In this document: piece by piece, positions 7,427-10,563 of the stretch | Layout of the letters: each line of letters starts with the position of its first letter | How positions within the stretch are numbered: the stretch's first letter is position 1 | Source: Candidatus Paceibacter sp. | Lineage (GTDB): Bacteria; Patescibacteriota; Patescibacteriia; SG8-24; DYFX01 | Direction: 5' to 3' | DNA: 10,563 nucleotides | NCBI GenBank assembly: GCA_020724945.1 | Contig: DYFX01000036.1 | Coordinates: 2,148-12,710 of the forward strand | The notes under the pieces: generated by a model | Seen by the model: the letters and a program-made list of their open reading frames with translations, nothing else | What the model was told of the DNA's origin: nothing | The model's database searches: none | Position numbers and translations under genes: made by a program

Positions 7427-8071
7427 ATGGATCCGATCGTCTTGTCCTCCGCGTTTTGGGCGTTTTTCGCCGCCGTCATCGCCTGCATCGAGATCGAAGT
7501 CGAGGGCAAGCATGGATGGGCCGAAAAACTGCCGACCTGGTACCGCACCACCGGTTTCTGGGCGACGCTGTACGGCCGGTTGATGGCCGGCAAGCCCCTG
7601 ACCGGTTACCACGCGTTCATGTTCTTCTTCCCGGCGCTCCTCTTCCACGCGCACTTCTTCATGGGAGTGCCGTGGTCAGGGACCGAGGAGCTGAAGGCCT
7701 GGGCGATGTACTTCGCCTGGTGTCCGCTTTGGGACTACTACTGGTTCGTCCTGAATCCCCACTACAAGGGCCGATTCAAGAAGGACCAGGTCTGGTGGCA
7801 CGCGAAGTCGCCCTGGATTCTCGGCCTCTTCCCGGTGGACTACCTCGTCGGGTTCCTGGTCTCGATGGGCTTCGCCTTCGCCGCCGGCGGACTCGCCGCG
7901 CACCTGAAGCTCCTCGCGGGCTTCGCGGTCGCGACGATCCTCCTGCATGCGCTGGTCGCCCCGGCGTACCGGCGCTGGTACCGGCGGATGCGACTGACCG
8001 ATGACCGCGACAAGGCGGGAATCTTCCACGGCGCTCCGGCGTCAGTTGACCGCGATGAGGCTCGGAGCTAA
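7427..8071 (+). CDS. Histidine/tryptophan-rich multi-pass membrane protein of unknown function
   Basis: 214 residues. About five hydrophobic helices (roughly 4-21, 60-80, 90-110, 129-152, 160-180) and a basic cytoplasmic-looking tail (181-214). Between helices are motif-like polar stretches: EIEVEGKHGWAEKLPTW (22-38), YHAF and HAHF (61-64, 74-77), DYYWFVLNPHY (103-113), VWWHAKSPW (122-130) and PVDY (136-139). The density of His, Trp, Tyr and Asp near the membrane edge suggests a metal or cofactor site or an integral-membrane enzyme, but no known family signature such as the HxxHH set of fatty acid hydroxylases is present. I recall similar unnamed proteins in archaea and Patescibacteria; this is memory, not a search. 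First gene of a likely two-gene unit with the small protein 9 nt downstream. Confidence 0.85.
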   Translation: MDPIVLSSAFWAFFAAVIACIEIEVEGKHGWAEKLPTWYRTTGFWATLYGRLMAGKPLTGYHAFMFFFPALLFHAHFFMGVPWSGTEELKAWAMYFAWCPLWDYYWFVLNPHYKGRFKKDQVWWHAKSPWILGLFPVDYLVGFLVSMGFAFAAGGLAAHLKLLAGFAVATILLHALVAPAYRRWYRRMRLTDDRDKAGIFHGAPASVDRDEARS

Positions 8072-8080
8072 GGTCCGGCC

Positions 8081-8341
8081 ATGTACCGCGAACCCGCCGC
8101 CCTTTCCGTCACGCCTCGCACGGCCATGATCGCGCTCCTCAAGTCGAGACGCGTCATGTCCTGGATCGACCGCGGCTGGCTCCGCCGCTGCCTCCTGGGC
8201 CGCGAGGAAGCCGACATCGCCTCCGACCATGACATCCGCAAGGCGATGCAGGTGCTGATCGAGCTCGGCTTCACCCGCGAAGAGCTCGTCGCCGCCTTCG
8301 ACGCGCTCGAACTCGAGCGTCCGCGCGCCGACTGGACCTGA
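8081..8341 (+). CDS. Small helical protein of unknown function (86 aa)
   Basis: Starts 9 nt after the stop of the membrane-protein gene, with TAAGGT upstream as a weak ribosome site overlapping that stop. Third codon positions are almost all G or C across the whole frame, as in neighbouring genes, which supports real coding. The protein is predicted mostly helical: a hydrophobic/basic first part (MIALLKSRRVMSWIDRGWL, 16-34) and an acidic amphipathic second part (about 45-78) with ELGFTREELVAAFDAL. No signal peptide or membrane helix, so cytoplasmic. No family recognised. Probably co-transcribed with the upstream membrane protein; a terminator-like hairpin begins at its stop codon. Confidence 0.75.
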   Translation: MYREPAALSVTPRTAMIALLKSRRVMSWIDRGWLRRCLLGREEADIASDHDIRKAMQVLIELGFTREELVAAFDALELERPRADWT

Positions 8342-8370
8342 CCGCCACGACTCCGGGCGGTCTTTACATT
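8340..8370 (+). terminator. Terminator-like hairpin overlapping the next gene's promoter
   Basis: GACCGCC (8340-8346) pairs perfectly with GGCGGTC (8356-8362) around a 9-nt loop, followed by a broken T tract (TTTACATTT). The stem starts inside the stop codon of the 86-residue gene. The T tract also supplies the -35 box of the next promoter. The interrupted T run makes termination likely to be partial. Confidence 0.5.
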
Positions 8371-8390
8371 TCCGCGCGCCGGCCTATACT
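8363..8390 (+). promoter_or_regulatory. Sigma70-like promoter of the free hydrolase gene
   Basis: TTTACA (8363-8368) and TATACT (8385-8390) each match five of six consensus bases, with a 16-nt spacer. A start site near 8397 would give a leader of about 20 nt containing GGAGGT at 8409-8414, 3 nt before the ATG. This is the best promoter match found in the window. Confidence 0.7.
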
Positions 8391-8417
8391 TCCTGCCGGC
8401 CCTTTTCCGGAGGTCTC

Positions 8418-9203
8418 ATGCGCCGCATCGTGCCGATCGCCGTCGTGTTCCTGCTCTTCGCGTCCCTTGCCGCCGGCCGCGCTTCCGCCGCCGGATGTCC
8501 CAAGAAACCCGTCGCCGAGGAGGGCGGAGAGCACTGGTGCTATTCCGCCGGCAAGCGGGGGAATGTGCATCTCTGGACGCCCGCCGGCTACGACCCGAAG
8601 ACGGCCGTGACGGTCGTCTATGTCCACGGCCACGACATCGGCTACGACCGCTGCGTCGGCAAGCGGCCGTATCTCGACTGCATCTGGGACGCGCACGGCC
8701 TGCCCGCGCAGTTCGCCGCGAGCGGGTTGGGCGCTCTCTTCGTCGCCGTCGAGGCCCCCGTGAACGGCCGAGGCAAGGTGAAGTGGACATCGCTCGACGC
8801 GCTGCTGGCATCGATCCGTGCGCACGGCGGCGCGAAGCCGCCGCGGAAGGTCGTCGCGCTGGCGCATAGCGGCGGCGTCTATGTCATCCGCGAATGGCTT
8901 TCCGACGCGCGCCTCGCGCACATCGTCGCGCTCGACGCGCTCTACGCCGATTCGGCCAAGCTCCTGGCGAAGTGGTATCGCGGCTCCAAGAGCCGCCGCC
9001 TCACGCTCGTCGGCGCCCAGTCGCGCCACGCGCAGACCCGCGCGCTCGCGAAGGCGCTGAAGTGCAAGGACATCGCGGATGTCTCCGCGCCGTTCCCGAA
9101 GCCGCCGCGCTGCGCGTCCTTCGTCGACCCGGTCCTCGATCATATGGAAGTCGTCATCCGCGTCGACGCCATCCCGAACGCCCTCGCTCGCATGCGCCGC
9201 TGA
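8418..9203 (+). CDS. Secreted alpha/beta hydrolase, free paralogue of the left-edge fusion protein
   Basis: 261 residues. The signal peptide (1-24, ending ASA) precedes a domain that aligns end to end with residues 33-270 of the left-edge gene: shared AAGCP..PVAE.GG, NVHLWTP.GY, AVTVVY.HG, KRPY.DCIWDA, QFAASG..ALFVAVE and HM.VV. The putative triad is Ser151 in AHSGG (149-153), Asp173 and His242. The elbow begins with Ala instead of Gly, a variant known from Bacillus subtilis lipase A. All six cysteines are kept (27, 41, 79, 88, 216, 232), consistent with up to three disulfides made outside the cytoplasm. It ends right after the hydrolase domain and has no linker or pilin-like segment, so it should be soluble and released or periplasm-like. 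It has its own promoter and terminator, a single-gene unit. Substrate unknown. Confidence 0.87.
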   Translation: MRRIVPIAVVFLLFASLAAGRASAAGCPKKPVAEEGGEHWCYSAGKRGNVHLWTPAGYDPKTAVTVVYVHGHDIGYDRCVGKRPYLDCIWDAHGLPAQFAASGLGALFVAVEAPVNGRGKVKWTSLDALLASIRAHGGAKPPRKVVALAHSGGVYVIREWLSDARLAHIVALDALYADSAKLLAKWYRGSKSRRLTLVGAQSRHAQTRALAKALKCKDIADVSAPFPKPPRCASFVDPVLDHMEVVIRVDAIPNALARMRR

Positions 9204-9226
9204 CGCCCCTTCGTCGGCGGTTTTTT
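9197..9226 (+). terminator. Rho-independent terminator after the free hydrolase gene
   Basis: CCGCTGACG (9197-9205) pairs with CGTCGGCGG (9212-9220), nine pairs with one G-U wobble, loop CCCCTT, then six T (9221-9226). The stop codon TGA (9201-9203) lies inside the left arm. Confidence 0.9.
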
Positions 9227-9234
9227 CGTCCGCG

Positions 9235-9243
9235 TGCTACGAT
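9235..9243 (+). promoter_or_regulatory. Extended -10 promoter candidate for the 199-residue gene
   Basis: TGCTACGAT fits the extended -10 form TGn-TAnnAT, with no recognisable -35 because the terminator stem and T run occupy that place. A start near 9250 leaves a short leader carrying AAGGAG (9261-9266). Confidence 0.45.
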
Positions 9244-9272
9244 GGCGGCGGCACCTTGGAAAGGAGAGGACG

Positions 9273-9872
9273 ATGCACGACGATATCCTGGTGAAGGACT
9301 GGCCCGGGCTCGACGACGCGACACGCGAGACGATCGCGAAGCGCTACATCGGGACGCTCAAGACCTTCCTGCGCGCGACCGAGGATGAAGAAGGCCGCGC
9401 GGCGCTGCGCGAGGAAGGCCTATCCGACGCGCGGATCGACGGGCTGCGCGCCGACGCCGAGCGGCACCTGGCCGCCCTGCCCGAGACCGTCGTCCACGGC
9501 ACCCTCCACGACTACTTCGAGACCGGCACCGAGGGCGTGATGTGGGCCGTCTACGAGGACGGCAAGACGGGATACGACGGCCTGCATGTCCTCGACGCCG
9601 GGCATCACCTGCGCGTCACCGACGAGACCGGCGCCGTGCGCTTCGAGGGGTTCATCGAACCCGATCTCGAGAGGGGGTGGATGGAGTACCCCGGCCGGCC
9701 CGGCGAAGGCTACGGCCAGCCCTGCGCGCTCGGCATGTGGGTCCACTGGACGCAGTCCGGCTGGGAGCCCGACGACTGGGCCGCGCTCTTCGTGCGGCCG
9801 TACCTGGCGGATCCGCGGAAGAAGGGTCCGCCCCTCCGCGCCGTCTTGACCTACAACAAGAAGCGCTCCTGA
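9273..9872 (+). CDS. Uncharacterised cytoplasmic protein, helical N-terminus and Trp-rich core (199 aa)
   Basis: The ATG at 9273 is chosen because AAGGAG lies 6 nt before it; the frame is open to a GTG at 9234, but that has no ribosome site and precedes the promoter region's end. No signal peptide or membrane helix. Residues 1-70 are acidic and helical. Residues 72-195 look beta-rich, with motif-like segments EGVMWAVYEDGKTGYDGLH (87-105), GFIEPDLERGWMEYP (126-140), GYGQPCALGMWVHWTQSGW (146-164) and DDWAALF (167-173). The concentration of Trp, Gly and His suggests a conserved fold with a ligand or protein-binding face. I do not recognise a named family. It forms its own unit between two terminators and is convergent with lemA. 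Confidence 0.85.
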   Translation: MHDDILVKDWPGLDDATRETIAKRYIGTLKTFLRATEDEEGRAALREEGLSDARIDGLRADAERHLAALPETVVHGTLHDYFETGTEGVMWAVYEDGKTGYDGLHVLDAGHHLRVTDETGAVRFEGFIEPDLERGWMEYPGRPGEGYGQPCALGMWVHWTQSGWEPDDWAALFVRPYLADPRKKGPPLRAVLTYNKKRS

Positions 9873-9878
9873 AACGAA

Positions 9879-9907
9879 ACCGGCCCCTTTCAAGGGCCGG
9901 TCTTTTT
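9879..9907. terminator. Terminator between convergent genes, probably two-way
   Basis: ACCGGCCC (9879-9886) pairs perfectly with GGGCCGGT (9894-9901), loop of 7 nt, then C and five T (9903-9907) for the plus strand. On the minus strand the stem is followed by TTTCGTTTC, a weaker T tract that could stop lemA transcripts. It sits in the 38-nt gap between the two stop codons. Confidence 0.9.
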
Positions 9908-9910
9908 CCG

Positions 9911-10471
9911 TCAGAACTTCACTTCGACATTCTGCTGCGCGGCGTCGCCGTCCGGGAGGTCGAAGAAGTCGCGCTTCTTGAACCCGAGGGACTGGGCGAC
10001 CAAGTTGCTGGGGAAGACCTGCATCTTGATGTTCATGTCGCGCGCGTTGGCGTTGTAGAAGCGGCGGGAGGCCTGGATCTTGTCCTCGGCGTCGCGCAGC
10101 TCGTGCTGGAGGTTCAGGAAGTTCTGGTTGGCCTTCAGGTCCGGATACGCTTCGGAGACCGCGAAGAGCGACTTGAGCGTCTCGGAGAGCATGTTCTCGG
10201 CCTGGGCGTGCGCGCCGGGCGTCTGGGCGCCCATGGCGGCGGCGCGGGCCTGCGTGACCTTCTCGAACACGCCGGACTCGTGCGCGGCGTAGCCCTTCAC
10301 CGTGTTGATGAGGTTCGGGATCAGGTCGTAGCGGCGCTTGAGCTGGACTTCGATGTCCGACCAAGCTTCGTCCGTGCGGACATTCAGCGTCACGAGCCCG
10401 TTGTAGACCGACCAGAGCCAGAGGCCGGCGAGGACCAGGACGCCGAGGATGATATAGAGCGCCATATCCAT
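9911..10471 (-). CDS. lemA: LemA family membrane protein
   Basis: 186 residues, the usual LemA length. One N-terminal transmembrane helix (about 4-22) is followed by the family core: YNGLVTLNVRTDEAWSDIEV (23-42), the signature LKRRYDLIPNLINTVKGYA (44-62), then long helices to about 150 with YPDLKANQNF (109-118) and FYNANARDMN (138-147), and an acidic C-terminal tail ending in EVKF. LemA proteins form helical bundles next to the membrane; their role is not settled, though they are often encoded beside HtpX and linked to envelope protein quality control. Two ATG codons lie 6 nt apart (10471 and 10465) and neither has a good Shine-Dalgarno, so the exact start may differ by two residues. Htpx lies on the same strand 2.6 kb downstream, behind the plus-strand island and a terminator, so they are not co-transcribed. 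Confidence 0.95.
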   Translation of the reverse strand: MDMALYIILGVLVLAGLWLWSVYNGLVTLNVRTDEAWSDIEVQLKRRYDLIPNLINTVKGYAAHESGVFEKVTQARAAAMGAQTPGAHAQAENMLSETLKSLFAVSEAYPDLKANQNFLNLQHELRDAEDKIQASRRFYNANARDMNIKMQVFPSNLVAQSLGFKKRDFFDLPDGDAAQQNVEVKF

Positions 10472-10515
10472 AGTGTGTGGTGCTTTTTTCGGCGTGAAGT
10501 TAAGATGACTCCATT
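10472..10515. promoter_or_regulatory. Short divergent promoter region, lemA / phosphohexomutase
   Basis: 44 nt separate two divergent starts, so both promoters must lie here or reach into the genes. TAAGAT at 10501-10506 is a possible plus-strand -10 (four of six), giving a leader of only a few bases before the ATG at 10516. A run of six T (10484-10489) is the main AT feature. No clear -35 or ribosome site was found on either strand. Confidence 0.35.
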
Positions 10516-10563
10516 ATGGACTACAATCCCAGCATCTTCAAGGCGTACGACATCCGCGGGCTC
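10516..10563 (+). CDS. Phosphomannomutase/phosphoglucomutase family protein, N-terminus only
   Basis: Only 16 codons are in the window, ending at its right edge. They include FKAYDIRG at residues 8-15, the N-terminal signature of the alpha-D-phosphohexomutase family, which moves phosphate between C6 and C1 of mannose or glucose for nucleotide-sugar and polysaccharide synthesis. The catalytic serine and metal site lie beyond the window. Substrate choice cannot be told from this piece. Divergent from lemA. Confidence 0.85.
   Translation, partial: MDYNPSIFKAYDIRGL

Noticed and set aside
7342..8004. Other-frame start for the gene at 7427
   Set aside because: Its translation is Arg/Pro-rich shadow sequence; the 7427 frame has a strong Shine-Dalgarno and clear membrane helices.
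8364..9143. 259-codon minus-strand open frame opposite the free hydrolase
   Set aside because: Arg/Ala/Asp-rich antisense shadow that would cross the promoter and terminator elements of the plus-strand gene.
9420..10364. 314-codon minus-strand open frame
   Set aside because: It overlaps most of lemA in another frame and the 199-residue gene antisense; both of those have better support.
1..10563. CRISPR array, tRNA/rRNA, insertion sequence, integrase or att site
   Set aside because: No regular direct repeats, no cloverleaf or rRNA-like stretch, no transposase or recombinase motifs, and no paired terminal inverted repeats were seen in this reading.

Overview
The window is GC-rich, tightly packed DNA read with the standard code (TGA ends at least five genes, so it is not a code-25 lineage). 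Gene content points to a Candidate Phyla Radiation / Patescibacteria (Parcubacteria-like) genome. The clues are a VirB2/TrbC-type pilin-like segment, a membrane-anchored beta-propeller, LemA plus HtpX, ClpC, and a phosphohexomutase starting with the FKAYDIRG signature. This placement is inference from family recognition, since there is no marker RNA in the window.

Left two thirds (1-7276): one long minus-strand run read from right to left: htpX, clpC, a charged-tail membrane protein, a TM-anchored beta-propeller, a DsbA-like thiol oxidoreductase, and a secreted alpha/beta hydrolase that runs off the left edge. Downstream of clpC the junctions are 10, 4, 1 and -32 nt, so this part is almost certainly one transcript. 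The hydrolase, although cut by the window edge, shows a signal peptide, a Ser-His-Asp hydrolase domain, a Gly/Ala linker and a pilin-like membrane segment. It looks like an enzyme built into, or displayed on, a type IV secretion/pilus-like structure. The DsbA-like protein could supply disulfides to this set: the hydrolase has six cysteines and the propeller has a cysteine pair.

Middle (7277-9910): a plus-strand island. A short AT-richer divergent region precedes a histidine/tryptophan-rich membrane protein and a small helical protein. Then come two single-gene units, each with its own promoter-like and terminator-like elements: a free secreted paralogue of the left-edge hydrolase (same six cysteines, same triad, no pilin segment) and a 199-residue uncharacterised protein.

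Right end (9911-10563): lemA on the minus strand, convergent with the island, and the first 16 codons of a phosphomannomutase/phosphoglucomutase on the plus strand. LemA and HtpX are often genetic neighbours, so the island seems to separate a pair that elsewhere lies together.

The most interesting content is the hydrolase pair (one fused to a pilin-like domain, one free) together with the DsbA-like gene. No tRNA, rRNA, CRISPR array, transposase or integrase was seen.
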